This document shows positions 11,813 to 24,700 of a stretch of 64,000 bases of DNA, piece by piece. Every line of letters starts with the position of its first letter. Position 1 is the first letter of the stretch. Origin of the DNA: Setophaga petechia (lineage: Eukaryota; Chordata; Aves; Passeriformes; Parulidae); NCBI GenBank assembly GCA_024362935.1, contig JANCRA010000003.1:4082001-4146000 (forward strand), read 5' to 3'. Both the position numbers and the translations under genes were made by a program. The notes under the pieces are model-generated. The model searched no databases, was not told where the DNA came from, and saw only the letters and a program-made list of their open reading frames with translations.

Positions 11813-12070
11813 CCGCGGAAGCGCCGCCACCGCCCGCCCCCGCTGCCCGCCCGGCGGATGGGGTGGGCGCTGCCCCCCCGCGCTTCCTGCCGGGCGGGCC
11901 GGGCCCCGCCGGGCCGAGCAGGGATGGGCAGGGATGGGCTTCTCCCGGGAAACGCGAGCGCGGCCCTGAGCGCGGCCCCTGCGCGCCCCGGCGGGGCGGT
12001 GGGCGCGGCCCCTGCGCGGCTGCGGGCGGCACTGCCCGCGCTGCTCACCCGCAGCTCTGAGCGAGGGAGG
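11450..12070 (-). promoter_or_regulatory. ZBTB25: CpG island with ZBTB25 promoter and first noncoding exon
   Basis: A dense CpG-rich block directly upstream, on the minus strand, of the spliced ZBTB25 start exon. It contains two good minus-strand donors (exon ends 11813 and 12049), GC-box-like strings and no TATA box that I can see, typical of a housekeeping promoter. The exact transcription start cannot be read from sequence. Confidence 0.7.
11669..11686. repeat. G18 homopolymer
   Basis: Eighteen consecutive G residues on the plus strand inside the ZBTB25 CpG island, in the proposed 5' UTR intron. A tract this long is prone to length variation and sequencing error and can form G-quadruplex structures. 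Confidence 0.95.
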
Positions 12071-12682
12071 GAGGGAAAGAGCGGGTGCACCCCCGTGGGG
12101 ATTTTTGGGAGGGTGCGTGTTTTCCCGTGGGTTGCCAAAGCCGTCAGCCTGGGCGGGGGGCTCGGCTTCTTGATCGCCTTGAGCGCCTCCGCTCTCGGCA
12201 TAAAGTGCGCGCTGTTGGGAGGTGTTTGCTGGTTTTGGGCTGAGTTGTTTTTTTTTTTTTTTTTGGTTGGTTTTGGTGTTTTGTTTTGGGGGTTTTTTGT
12301 TTGTTTGTTTTGTTTTTTACAGGGGAAAAAAAAAAAAAGTAAAGGAGCTTTCCCGGTCTGGCCGGGAATGGATGAGAAGATACGATCTGGCTTCCTCGCC
12401 AATGTGTGCGGCCTCTGCGCTGCTTTAAGCACCGCGAGTCCCGGGGACGCAGCGTTTCTCTGTCAGGCCTCCTCCTCCTCCTCCGGTCGCTCCCTGATGT
12501 TCAACCAGGGGTTATTTTAGGCGAGAGCAGCTGTGCCGGGTGAGGTGCCAGGCAGAGGAGGAGGCACAGGCGGCACTCCCACCCTTGACCGCGATTGCCT
12601 GGCCAGCACAGCCCCTCCCGGGCAGGGATGGGCAGGGATGGGCTTCTCCCGGGAAACGCCAGCGCGGCCCCTGCGCTCCCCG
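11919..12682. repeat. Duplicated promoter-region segment (two copies about 700 bp apart)
   Basis: A segment at about 11919-11991 is repeated in direct orientation at about 12622-12682. The shared core is close to 38 identical bases: two GGGATGGGC-type units, then TTCTCCCGGGAAACGC, then a similar CAGCGCGGCCCCTGCGC region. One copy lies in the ZBTB25 CpG island and the other upstream of it. Confidence 0.85.
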
Positions 12683-15000
12683 GCCAGCTCCACCCTCCGC
12701 TCCGGCACTCAGTACCACCTCCGAGGTGTCTTTCCGATGAATGTTACCAAATTGCGTTCTGAACCTGTTCAAACGTCCAGTCCATACAGTGTCCCACTGC
12801 CACCAGGTTCATTTGATGTTCACACGTTGTTTTCCCAGCTGGAAAAGGCAGTGAAAATCACTATTTGTGCACTTTTGTCATGATTTTGGTGCAGTTTCCA
12901 AGATCTATCACACCCACCTCCTCCACAGCATCTCTGCTGACTCAGGGCCTCTGCAGAAGATACTCAGTGCCTCAAATCATCCCTCTTGGTTTCCTCTCAG
13001 CATTTGATAGTTTGTAGTCCATTTTCTTTTTGCAGACCCATAAATGCAATTCTTGAATATTAAAGGCAAATAATGCCCCCGGCCACCAGTATGCATCAGC
13101 TTATGGGGCTGTTTCCAGGCAGCCTGATCTTGGGTGGGTGATGAAGGTGGACTGCAATGACAGACCGTAGGCTCCAAAGAATTTTCATCCATGTGTTTTC
13201 TGCTTATCCCACTGACCAGCACAGCTTTGTCTTTTCCGTTGCCTTATTTTTTAATGTTTTTTAAAAATAAAGATCACAGGACTCAGGGACCATCTTTCCC
13301 TCCTGTGTTTGCGCAGCAGCAGAATAGAGAGACCATGGAGCTATAATCCTGCTGCTCCTATAAATATTAGCAACCACTTTTCCTCCCCAAAAGGGGTTGG
13401 CAGTAGGTGGCTCAAGGTTTTGTACTCTGTTTTGGGTTATTTAACATATTTATTAACCTACGTACGGAGTGAGTCGCTATTTGCAGATGGCATGTTATTT
13501 ATTTAAATGATTAATTATTTACATGTTATTTAGGTTGACTCTGGTCCAAAGAGGACTTTGAAGAGCTTCAGAGAAACCAGAGCCAAACTGATGAAAGCGG
13601 TGGTGAGGATTGAATTTGGTGTTTTGCTGTAAAACACATGCAATGATATCACTCACAGCCAATACAAAGTGACACAGCCTATGCTGGTGGGTCAGAAAGA
13701 CATCAGGACATAATCACAGCTCTCTCCATGCGTGTTTCTACTGCCTCCTCCTCTGTGGTCAGAAAATAATAATTAAAAAAAAGTAAATTGGGAATGTAAG
13801 TGTGGTGGGAAGGCAGTAAGAGAACGGGGGTGGTGAGGAAGGGGGACTGCCTTGGGCCCCACCTTACCAGAGGTAGCAGGAGCTCCCGGTGTGACGCACG
13901 TGGGACAGAGCAAGAGGCTGCACAAGCCCCTCATGGGTGCTCTTGGCTTGTGCTGCCCTGGGGTGTGTAAAGAGGTGGGGGAAAAAAGACTCTTGAACCA
14001 TGAGAAAAGCAAGTTTTCAGTGTGATTTGAAAACCACGACTCTGTTGGCTTGTGGAGGCCGTTTATTTATCTTCCTATAAAACAGGAAAGCCTACAAAGC
14101 ATCTGTAATGTGGGGGGCCCTCCACCTTCTGTGGGAGCTGGTATCTTACAGCCACAGAGGTTTTTTTCCCTTGGACTGCTACAGATCCCTGAGGCAAGGC
14201 TGAAGGAGAGTGAGAGGGGAAATGGGGATTTTTTAGACACATTCTGAAAGACATATTTTGAAAGCTCTGCTTTTATTCTGTAGTGGTTAGAAAATCCCCA
14301 GACAGAACCAGGAGGAAGGGCTGATCCTCCATTTGGAAACTCGGATTGTGTTAGTTGGGTTTGTCCTGTTTGCTTAGACAGAGGAGGGATGCCTCAGGAA
14401 AACCTTCAGGGTCACTGAAGCAGGGATGGATGCTGGTACATTTTAACATTGTGGCATTTTATTTTGTTGCCTTTTGTTGTTACTTTTGCCATTTTCAAAT
14501 TTGTAATAAAATCTCTTAGTTTTGCTATGATTAAGTTTGCCCCTTTGTCTTGTCAGATACTGACAAGAGGGATCTCAGTTGCAGCAACATAAAAACAATG
14601 GTATCTCCAGAAACTGAATGATGGAGCTGTGCGGATTAAGCACTTACAACGCTTGTGCTGAAGGACAAATGTCACTTTGGGGGTGGAAAAGTCAAGTGGT
14701 AAGACCTGGAGGAAAGCCTGACCTGGCTTATGTTTTCTCTCAGATCTGCGGCAGACGGCAGGGGGGCCGGAAATCCCACTTACTCACATGGGATAGTTCC
14801 GGAGAAGCTGGATGCTGTCACACAGGAGAGGTCCAGACACTGGTGGGAAGAGGGCCTGGAACAGCTCCTGGAAGGATGAAAAAAAGCGCTGTTCTCGGGA
14901 TCTGTGACAGAGCGTGGCGGTGGCTGCCAGCCCTGTGCTCCTGCATCACCGTGAAGCTCCAGGAGGGAGGGCGGAGGTATTAACGTGTGAAATCGCTGCG
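12070..15000. other. Spacer between the ZBTB25 and ZBTB1 CpG islands
   Basis: About 3 kb separate the two divergent CpG islands. It holds T-rich and A-rich tracts (about 12245-12340), copy B of the promoter duplication (12622-12682) and an AATAAA near 14503, but no coding exon that I can recognise. Confidence 0.45.
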
Positions 15001-15372
15001 AGAAGGAAATACTCGCTCACGCAGCTCAAAGTGGTTTTCTCGCAGTTGAACTGTCCCACGCGGGGGCCGTGGGGCTGCGGTACAACGCTCCATCGCCGGA
15101 CACCCACACGGGTGACCGGAGCCTCCCCGCTAGCACCGGTCACGGCCGCTTCGGGGGGAAAAGCAGAGACCGCCCGTTCCCTGCGGCGAGCCCGGGTGCG
15201 CGGGGAAGGGGCGGACTGCGGGGGGCCGGGAGAGCAGCGAGGGGTCCCGGGGGGCTCCGCCGGCGAGCGCTGCCCCGCCGCGGGTCCGGGGGGCTCCGCC
15301 GGAGGACGGGGAGGAGCCGGGCTGAGGGGGCTCCGGCAGCGCCAGCCCGCGCCGCGCCGCGTCCCCGGCGGC

Positions 15373-15648
15373 ATGGGAGGAGAGCGGAGCGCGGCAGGGA
15401 GCCGCCCGCCGGGCCCCGGCATTGGCGGCGGCGCAGCAGCGCTGGCAGCGGCGGCGCCGGGAGCCGCGGCCGCCGAGGGGAGGGGTCCGGCTCCGTGCGG
15501 TCGCGGCGGAGCCGGCGCTGCGGCAGCGGCAGCGCGGCGGGGCGGAAGTCCTTTGTTGCAGCCGCGGCGGCAGCGGCAGCAGCAGCAGCGGCGGGAGCGG
15601 CGCGGGCACAGCTCCCCGTCGGCGGCCGCCGCCTCTCCCCGAGCCACG
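15373..15648 (+). other. ZBTB1: ZBTB1 first exon (noncoding), 3' part, with upstream reading frame
   Basis: The donor GAGCCACG|GTAAGC at 15648/15649 is near-consensus and is the best partner for the acceptor at 25039/25040. The 5' limit of the exon is unknown; I start the entry at an ATG (15373) in a strong context (G at -3, G at +4) that opens 92 codons without a stop up to the donor. A second donor, CTGCCAG|GTAGGG (exon end 15792), is an alternative. The exon carries GCN/CAG-rich trinucleotide runs at about 15560-15600. Confidence 0.55.
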
Positions 15649-16085
15649 GTAAGCGGGGCCCGGGGGCCGCCGCCGGGACCCGGGGAGGAGGAGGCGGGAG
15701 GCGGCCGCAGCTCCGCCGGCGGCGGGAGGTGGGAAGTGCCGAGCGGCGGCGTGGCCCGGCGCGGCCCGCCATAGTGGCGGCGGCGCTGCCAGGTAGGGGC
15801 TTTCCAGCCGCGGCCGGTCCCTGGCCGGCGGCCGGAGCGGTGACCTTGCGCCCGACGGCCGGGCAGGGCACGGCGCGGAGCGGAGCGGCGCCGCGGGGAC
15901 CGCGCGGGGGCTGAGCGGCGGCGCCGCGGCGGCGGGTCCGGCTCCGGTTCGCTCCTTCCCTCCCTCCTGCCCTCCCTCCTTCTCTCCGGGGGTCGCGGCG
16001 GGCGCGCTCCACCTGCGGGGCGGGGGTCGGGGGATGCCGCGCTGGAGAGCGAGAAGCGGCCTAGGGAGGTGCAGGGGCGAGAAGC

Positions 16086-16109
16086 GGGGAAGGGAAGGGA
16101 AGGGAAGGG
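16086..16109. repeat. GGGAA pentanucleotide tract
   Basis: Four to five tandem GGGAA units in the ZBTB1 CpG island. The purine-rich strand could bind ETS-type factors or form unusual structure, but it is short. Confidence 0.8.
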
Positions 16110-19100
16110 CACCGCGCCGCCCGCGTGGCTCCGGGGCTCGAAGTCGCGGTAAACATCTCGAGTGCCGCTATCGCGCCTGGCCCCGGCCCCCGCCGTGGGT
16201 CCCGCCGCTTCTCTTCCTTTTGTCTTCACAAAATAAACGCCCCAAAACTTCGAGTGAGTTGCGGTAGTTCAGCGAAAAACGGAGCGGAGCTGCAGCCCGG
16301 AGGGAATGCTCCACCCTGCCAGGCGGGAGACTTGGGTTTCACTCGGGGCTGGCAGTGCGCTGGATCGCCGTGGAGGCGGCTGGAAAGGAGGGGGAATACT
16401 TTTGTCACATAAAAAACAAACCCTGTGCCGCTCTGGGAGCGGTGTCGAAAGTCTCCTTCTTCAAAGGACTCCTCTTTTCTGCTCGGATAGAAAGGTAGTT
16501 GAAGAGAGTAGAGGAAATGGGACTGAAAACGCTGTGAGTTTGGGGCTGGGCTTTTATTCCTCTCTCTTTTTCAGGATTTTTTGTAACTCAGTTTCTCAAG
16601 TTTACCCCCTGTTTCAGCTGATACAGGAGTGCCGGTTCCTCTTGACACGTAGGCGTTGGTAAACGGGTAGCATGGCTTGGACGCTGCTTAATATTTGGGT
16701 GTTTACTGCCAGGTTGTCACTTGCTTGCATTATTTCCCTCGCACTCGAGTATCGCAAGGTACAGCACGCACTGCAAAACTATCCGGGGTTGCAACAGTGC
16801 GGTGTTCCTTAGGCATTTAATTACACTAAACAAACATTCCTTTAATTAAAGGTGTTTGTTTAACATTCCTCATTACAGCTCTTGGAAAAACCCACAGAGC
16901 AGCCGTGAGCAGGGGATGCGGGCTTCTCGTTTTTGCCGAATTACAAGTTAAGCTTTCATGGCGAGCGGAGGAGAGGCGGGAGAGGCGTTGGGACCATATG
17001 GCCGTGGGGAAAACCGGCCAAACGCGAGCGGTTGCAGAGATTTTCCTAGGCAGCAGCAGCAAAGCGACTTGACAAGATTGTGGAGAGATTTTTGGATGAC
17101 TGACCAGAAAACCTAAGGAGTAACAAGTAGTGTTAGCTGCAGTCTGCTGATGTTTGAGGTAGCAGGGAACCAGCACCCACTGGGGGGGTTGGATGCAGGT
17201 AATGAAGATGTGGGTTGGTGCTGTGTGGGAAGCTCAGAGGAGTAATAGAAGCCACTTCTTCCTAGTAGCCAGAAAGTTTTGTGTGGAATAAGATCACAGA
17301 CTTAACAGATGCTTCAGCTCTGCTTGCACAAGTCTTTCCCTTCATGAGACTCAACCACTGTTGTCACTGGCACAGGAATTAGCAGTGATTACATTGAGAG
17401 TGCTCAGACCAACCAGGGATTTGGGTTTTTAGATGCTTTCTTACTTGAATGTCAGTGGCTGCTTTTTTCACAGATTCCGGTTCTTGCTGACAGTGAAAAG
17501 CCCTGAAAATCCGGGATGTACAAAGCTGCAATAGCTATTTACCTGCTGGATGGCAATAGAATAGCTGCTCAGAACTGAGATAGTGAAAGTTCCCTGATAA
17601 AAGCCCGGCGTCCTTTCTCTTAGTTGTTACAGCTGGGCCTCTCACTAGAGTTGTTCTGGACCTACACACATATAGAGTGAGAAGCCATGTGTTCATTTTT
17701 CAGTTTGGGCAGTGGTTCTCCAGCAGCTGGGTTATTCAGCCCTGCTTTTGCTTGGAAATGGTAAACACCCTCACCCAAAGAGTTCTGCTGTGGACACAGT
17801 GTGTGGGCACAGCAGCTGACATAATTTGCATGAGGACCATTTATATCCTCAAATTGGTCTGGTAATTTTTAATTTGTGTGCACAGTGTCACTGCAAAACT
17901 CCAGAATTCACTGGCTGTTGCTTTTTCTGCCCTATATTAGACCTGTTTCATTAGATGGAGACCCTAGTAGCCTTAATTTTATTTTTAGTATGCTGAAAGT
18001 AAAATGTGAAACATTTGAGATCAGGAAGAGTCAAGAAAATCTGTAGTCTGATCTGTGTGTCACGAGTTACCATGCTTCATTCATGTGCATCCAGTAACTT
18101 GTTACACTGAAGTGCAACCTGTATTTAGCCAAGGACCTTTCCTGGAAGGCACCTGGGACTTCATTTGAGGGTCTCAAGATGTGATTAAACCACCAAGATG
18201 TTTCCAGAAGTTGAAAGTTGGTGTAACTCAGAGAGCTGAGATGAACAGGCTGAACTTTCTGCTGCAAAGCATAAATTGGGTGTCATAGATTTTCCCCCAC
18301 TAATAGTTTCTTTTAAGCATATCATTACCATGTTGCCTGACAACTATAAAGGTGCCAGATAAAAGATAACTGTGACTTTCTAGAGTCAACCTTTGTGGCT
18401 AGCAAGTTACTTTAAAGGGCTGCATAAGGTCTCTCTAGGACTTCTACTCCCTAGATCTGATCTGAAGTTTTTTGAAGTTGAGATGGGGCTTTAGCACAAA
18501 CTCAGTTTTCTTATTTTTTTTTCTGTCAAGCTGTATTCCTTGTCTTTTGAGGAGTGTTCTGATCTAAGACCATGTAATGTATCTTAACTAATTTTCAGTT
18601 AGCAGCTGAGAAGCATAACTTGCTAAAATTTGATGTCTGTTTCTCATTTGTGGGCATGGATGCTGAATCAGCAGAGAACTGCTGGCTGAGCAGTGGAGAA
18701 CAGGGCATCCAGGAACTCTGACAGCTCATGCCGGAGGCTTTGGAGCATCTTCCCTTCCCCTGGTTCAAATCTAGCCCAAGTGCCATGAAACTTGTTCCTG
18801 TACATTGTGCAGGAGTCTGTTTAGAATGAGTTGATTCAGCCATCAGGATGTGTCTGAAGATGAATATCTGCCTCATTGGAATCATCTTCCCAACTGGCAT
18901 GCCTGAAAGGCAGGCGATTGGAAGGGCTGGGAGAGGAGGAGAAATTATACCTTTAGTCCTTCAGAGCCTAAATAATGGAGCTTAATTACATTTTCCCTGG
19001 CAGTACATGGAATTCCCACAGCTGTTTTAATTTATGATCAAGGCTGTGCTTGCAATGCAAACTGATGCATACTCGCTGTTGAGGTGGACAATTGTCACTG

Positions 19101-20963
19101 GCCCCAAGTTCTTTGCTGTTTTTTCAGTGTTGTGTAAACTGAGGGACCCAGAGCAATCTCTATGGCTTTCTATTGAGAATATCTAGGTAAAAGGTGTAGC
19201 CTGTTGACAGCTCTGTGGTCAGTGCAGTAGCAGAACACAAAAACTTCTTGGGTGTTGTGTGGGGAATTTATACATGTTGTGTAGGATTTTCTGCAGCATG
19301 TCAATGCTATCATTTAGGAATCCAGGCTTTTTGGTAGATCTGACCCACAATGGCAAAATTAGGGGGAAGAGTTCTTGGGAAGCCACACCAGGGTGGGGTA
19401 TGGAGACAGACAGTGATGGGAGATTTGCTTTCTGATCCTTGTGCACTCATGTTTTTGATAACTGGGCGTTGTTTGCTTGAGGTTTTCCAGTCTCATTTTC
19501 TATTAGCACCAAATTCTCCACTCATTTATTGCACTTTTGTCCAGCCTGTTCTTGGTTTCCAAAGAAAAGGAGCCAGTAGCTAAGCATGTAAGTGCTATGT
19601 TTTTGCCTGCTCAGCAGTGGAAATGCTGGGTTTTGAAAACCACCTACTAATTTTAGGAGTCGAAAGGCTCCTGAATTCTGAACCTTGTGGTATGCCTGTT
19701 TTAAAGACAGAGAAGTTAGCAAAAGAACTTCACTACTTCTTTACTTGAGGACTTTTTTAACTTCTTTTGTTTTAAAATGTGTCAGAAAACTTTTGAGTGT
19801 GAGGAAATGACGGCATGGAGCTGTAGTAAATACCTATTTTTTCTTGTTAGCAGACTTAAAAACAACATAATTGGTTAGTGTAGTAGTGCAACTTAACCTT
19901 GTTCATGGTCACATCTGAATAGTATCTAACTGGTGCTTCAAAAGAAAAGTCTGGTGGCAGACAGGCAGCTTGAATCAAAGCTTGGCCGTGTGAAAATAAA
20001 TGTTTACTAGGGAAATAGAATGCATATGGAGACTTGGAGTTTGAAAATGCCCAAGTCAAATACCTTCAGTTTTCATTTTCATATCAGATGCTTTTCTAGC
20101 ACATTTTTTCAGAACACCTCTGCATCATTCAGGATTGCTTCCAACGTGGCCTTTGCTGCATTTACCACACAAATCAATCACTGCTGAAGATGGAGTCACT
20201 TGGATTCCTTGTGGACTTGTGAGGTTGGTGCCTCCAGGATTTGGATACTTCACAAAGTGTGCTAGTCCACTGGGCAAGTGGCTGGTGATTCTCCTCTCTT
20301 TGAAAGAGAGGATCAGAAATAATTAAAAGATTTAGATTGACAAACTCACCTGTATGGAGCTTTAATTTTCTAAGATACTCAGTGTTTAATACCTACAGAG
20401 GATAGCTCCCACTGGCCTCAGTTGCCACCAGTGGTGTTTGCCTGTGTGAATAAATTTGACATCCAAAAAATGCAATCCAGGCTTATTAAAAAAAAAAAAA
20501 AAACAACAAAACAGAAAGGTTGAAATTACTTGTCCTGGCATTGACAGCAATGGGATTATGTTCTCCAAGCAGTGGTCATTGCTGTGAGATTCTCCTTTTT
20601 GTCCCCCACTTTTCATTTAGTTCACATCCTCCAAATGTTGGCCAAACAAGCAGGGATCTTGTCTTGTACTGCTCAGATCCAGAGGATGTGCTGAGTAAGG
20701 GAAATTTTGGTAAGAGGGATGGAAGAATATACTTTGGTGTATACATAATATACGTGTATACCTTGTATTTTCTGTAAAAAGACCTGTTTTCATTCTAATA
20801 ACTGGGGTGTTTTTCTAAAGCAAACTTCAAAAATAGTTTGCAGTATGGGCCTACCCACATGAGCGGATAAATGCAGATTGCTGCCATTTTAGCAATTAAA
20901 GTAACAAAGTAATGATGAATTACCATTTTCTGAAGGGAAGGAGTTTGTCAGCAAGCCTGTCCT

Positions 20964-21047
20964 GCTTGTTGATGGCAAAGGGATGGCAAAAGGATTGGGA
21001 ATTTGGCTTGTTGATGGCAAAGGGATGGCAAAAGGATTGGGAATTTG
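20964..21047. repeat. 42-bp perfect or near-perfect tandem duplication
   Basis: A unit beginning GCTTGTTGATGGCAAAGGGA is present twice in a row, starting at 20964 and 21006. Each unit also contains an internal GATGGCAAA/GATGGCAAA doublet. The two copies look identical, so the duplication is probably recent. Confidence 0.92.
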
Positions 21048-21498
21048 GGGTGCAGTTTCTGCTCTGAAGGCATGAATGCTGCAATCGTTTTCCACCCATC
21101 CCCCAGGAAAAGCTTGTCTGTGGTTTTTACCCCTCCTGCCCTAGGCCCTGCAGCGTGGCTCTTCCCAGCCCCTTGCCAAAGTGGCTTCTTCCCTTGTTTA
21201 GACCCTCATTGCACCCATTTTTACTTCCCACAGCTGCTTCCTAATCCCAGTGCCCTTCTCTTGGCTCAGCACTGTGCTCCCAGCCTGCTCTTTTCTTCTC
21301 TCCAGATTTCCAGAGGGTTTCCATCACATCCTCCTCACATTTCCCAATCTCCCTGTGTTTTCCCTACATCCCCTCCTGGCTCTGGCTCTCCCTCAGCCAG
21401 ACCTGGGCATCTTCTCCATCAGCTGCCATGAGGGAAGTCATGCTGTGGAGCAGTCTCCAGGAGGCTTTGCCATCAGCTGGGACATTGTGGAGGTGGCA

Positions 21499-21765
21499 CA
21501 TAGAATCATGGAATGGTTTGGGTTGGAAGGGATCTTTAAATGCCATCTAGTCCAATTCCCCTGCAATGAGCAGGGATATCAATAAGATTAGGCTGCTCAG
21601 AGCCCAATCCAGCCTGGCCTTGAATGTTTCCAGGTTTGGGGCATCCACCACCCCTCTGGGCAACCTGTGCCAGTGTCTCAACACCCTCATAGTAAAATAT
21701 TTCTTCCCTCTATCTGAATCACCCCTTTTGTAGTTTAAAACCATGGCAGAGCTCTGTGCAAAAGG
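21499..21765 (-). mobile_element. CR1 LINE 3' fragment (antisense in window)
   Basis: The plus strand starts CATAGAATCATGGAATGG followed by GTTTGGGTTGGAAGGGATC, the reverse complement of the CR1 3' end. The minus strand encodes a CR1 ORF2 C-terminal peptide: KKYFTMRVLRHWHRLPRG, then VVDAPNLETFKARLD. It is 5'-truncated and inserted in the ZBTB1 intron antisense to the gene. Confidence 0.95.
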
Positions 21766-24700
21766 GGTTTTCACTGTGGATGGCTCAGGCAGGCCCTTGT
21801 TTACTAAGCAGCTGCAAGAAGATGAAATGTTCTCAGCAAGGCTGTAATCTGAAGTTTCAATAGCTAACAAAGTCTTAAGTGTGAATAAACTGATAATATG
21901 TATCTTCTCTCCCTGAAGCATGTAGTTTGGCCAAATTCAGGCAGATTTTTATATTGTGACAACATCTCTAAGTCATAATGCTTTCTCCCACATAAAGCAT
22001 CTCCTCAAAGATTTTGGAAGAGAAACTTTTAATTTCTAAATGAACAAATAATAATCTGCATACATGAAAGCTTTTTCTTAGACTCATTTTTGGAACCCTT
22101 TTGGCTGAGGTTTTCTGTGGAGGAGGGAAAAAAAGTAATCAGTCCAAGGTTTCAGAAGGAAAGTTTTGCTGCTGCTGGTTGAAATGTGTCAAAGTTTTAA
22201 ATAGCCTGACACAGGCTCTTGTGGTGGGAAGTTACATCCAGCAGGTTAATACAGCATCCAGAGGCAGGATTCCAGGACTGTCATTAACATAAATCACCTC
22301 ATACACTCTGTTTTAATACCTACATGTGGTAGAGACCAAGTACATGTCAAATCCAAAACCTTGCCATCCTGCTCAAGCAGCACCATGCTCCACCTATTTT
22401 TCCCTGAGTGGGGGCATTGCCAGTGGGTCATTGTTGCACATCAGGATCCACGTGCTGAAAGGTTTGCAGGCGTTCATCTGTCAAAAGGAGAAATATCTTT
22501 TCCCATTTTCAAAGAAGAAGACTTGAAAAAGGCCAGTTTGTGTGCTGTCACTCGTTGTTCCCACCATCTGGAAACAACCCCATCTGCAGGTGCCCGCAGA
22601 TAGTTTGTGACCACCTGTTTTGTACAGGCTTGCTGTTTGCATTGCTGGTTTTCTATTGGAGGGCACAGTGGAGTGTATCTAGTGTAAAAAAACCACAGTT
22701 AAATAAAACGTTTTGAACTTGCCTCTTTATGAGGATGGGGAAGTTAACATGAGCTGTCCTGAGCCTTTTCTTGTCGTGTTGGCAGCTCACACTGAGAGTC
22801 CAGTGGTGCCTTAGACAGGATCATCTCATTTTCTCGTTGGTTTTCACTCTTAGAATGTGGAAGTTGAAGTTAATTCTTTATCATTATGCAGCTACCATTC
22901 TTAATACAATAGATTGAGTAACATTTACGCATCTAATGAATTGCCTCAAATCCAAAACATGTTACCACTTGGAAGAATATGAAGTGCACTTTTATTATTA
23001 CTTGATGTCAAGAGCTTTGCTGTTCTTCACAGAAACTTCTGAAATCACCCAGTGACACAGATGATAATCAGTTCCTGTTGAAAAGGTGTGGAGTTGCTTC
23101 AGAGGTTCTCCTACTTTCAAAGCCACTGCCTTGCAAGTTAGTAAAAAAACGAGTTACATTTCTGCAGTGGACATCACTGGGCCAAACCAATCTGAGAATC
23201 ATTATAGGAGGGTGCTAGCCTGGAGTTCTGGGTGTGGAGAGTTGGGTTGAGAGGAGAGGAGCAGCTGCCATTCAGATGCTCGTTGTCAGGGTAGTTCAAC
23301 CCAAATCTCAAGGTTCCTGTTGCCATACAAGATCTTGTGCTGGGGTGATCCATAGGAACTGCTGTCTGGGTTGGCAGTAGGGAATATTGCTGGGTGGGGT
23401 GAGCATGTTCTTTTCTCAAGATCTTGGGAGCCTTTCTGCTGTGGCAGTCCTTTGTGGAATGAAGAACGGGGACTTAATTCTAGGTTTGCTGCGTAACAAG
23501 CCAGGCAACGCCTATGACTTGCGAATTCAACACTAATTGTGGAATTAAATTTCTCTACCCATTTTTCCCCCTAGGAGATGTAAGCTGCTAGGAAAATAAG
23601 AAGAAAAATGGAGCATTTGTGTGTGTGTTGTGTTTAAATTTTGGGCAGTTGAAAGAGCGGTTGCAAATCAATCCATGCATTTCATTGAGTCATAAAATGC
23701 CCTTTAGTATATATTATTTGCTAGCCTGGTCTTTATTTGCACAAACCTCATGCAGTTATTTGTACTGTTTGCAATAACCTTTCAAAATGTTAAGAATCCT
23801 CATTATGGCTTTATGGTTTTCATTTCAATTAGGGTGTTCTCTATACCTTCTTCTGGTTCCTTACCCCCTCAGCTCGTGCAGTTAGAACAGCTTATGTGTA
23901 TCAGTAAAGGTTTTCCAGAGTGAGTCGTGATTAGGTGCTGGCCACACTTGGTGAAGTTTATCTTTAATCAAATACACACCTCCTGTATACACTGCATTTC
24001 TTCTGGATATTTTTGTTAATATAAACCATGACATTTTATTCCTCTTTTCTCTTGAGGACGAGTTAGTCCTTTTACATAGACCAGCCCTCAGCATTGGTAG
24101 ACCTTTCTGTCCAGTCTTTGCCGAGGCTTCATTTCACCATGACTCCACCTCTGGCTCTCTCAGTTCTCCATTGCTGGGTTTTTCTTTGTCCGGTTTCCCA
24201 TCTACGTGTTTTGGTTACATTTCAGCGCTCTGAACGAGTGGTTTTGAGAGCAGTTGGAGGCACGGCGTGCACCACTTCCTGCCTCTGCAGTCCCTGTGGC
24301 TGTCACGCAGCTCGCATGGTCACCATCTGCAGCTCTGGGCTCGAACGTGGGACGTGCCACCGCAGCTGGGCTGCCCTCTGCTACTGAGAAGGCGTTTGAG
24401 TTTGCAGTTCCTGGTTTGCAGGACGCCTTGCAGAGAAGGTTGAGATGGTCCCTCAGCTGCCACAAAGAGCAAAATGTGTGGAGTAGCTTGTGTGGGTGCT
24501 CTGTTGTCTCTTGATTTCCTTTAATGGGGAGGGAAAGACCAGTTTGAGCCTGGCCTGGTTTCCAGTGTGTGTTGCATCATGTGCCCGTTGGACTGACAGG
24601 TAAAAAGGCAAGTTGAGACTGAAGAGTGGTTTCTGACAACCTTGTATATGTGTTGTCCTGGGGCCATCTTACAGAAGTCTACCCTGTGAAGTTTTTGAAG

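Larger units (their letters stand above)
15000..16260 (+). promoter_or_regulatory. ZBTB1: CpG island and promoter region of ZBTB1
   Basis: A very GC- and CpG-rich island with no TATA box in a sensible place and several GC-box-like strings. It lies upstream of the only strong plus-strand donor that can pair with the ZBTB1 coding-exon acceptor. It also carries a polypyrimidine tract at about 15953-15988 and a GGGAA repeat at about 16086-16109. The large open frames on both strands (286 and 427 codons) are stop-poor GC artefacts. Confidence 0.75.

Noticed and set aside
14914..16229. ORFs of 286, 281, 290 and 427 codons in the ZBTB1 CpG island
   Set aside because: Low-complexity Pro/Arg/Ala/Gly frames on both strands of a CpG island. 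Only the portion starting at 15373 is kept, as an upstream reading frame on the proposed ZBTB1 transcript.
21547..21921. 124-codon minus-strand ORF as a host gene
   Set aside because: It contains the CR1 ORF2 C-terminal peptide and is a truncated retrotransposon remnant.
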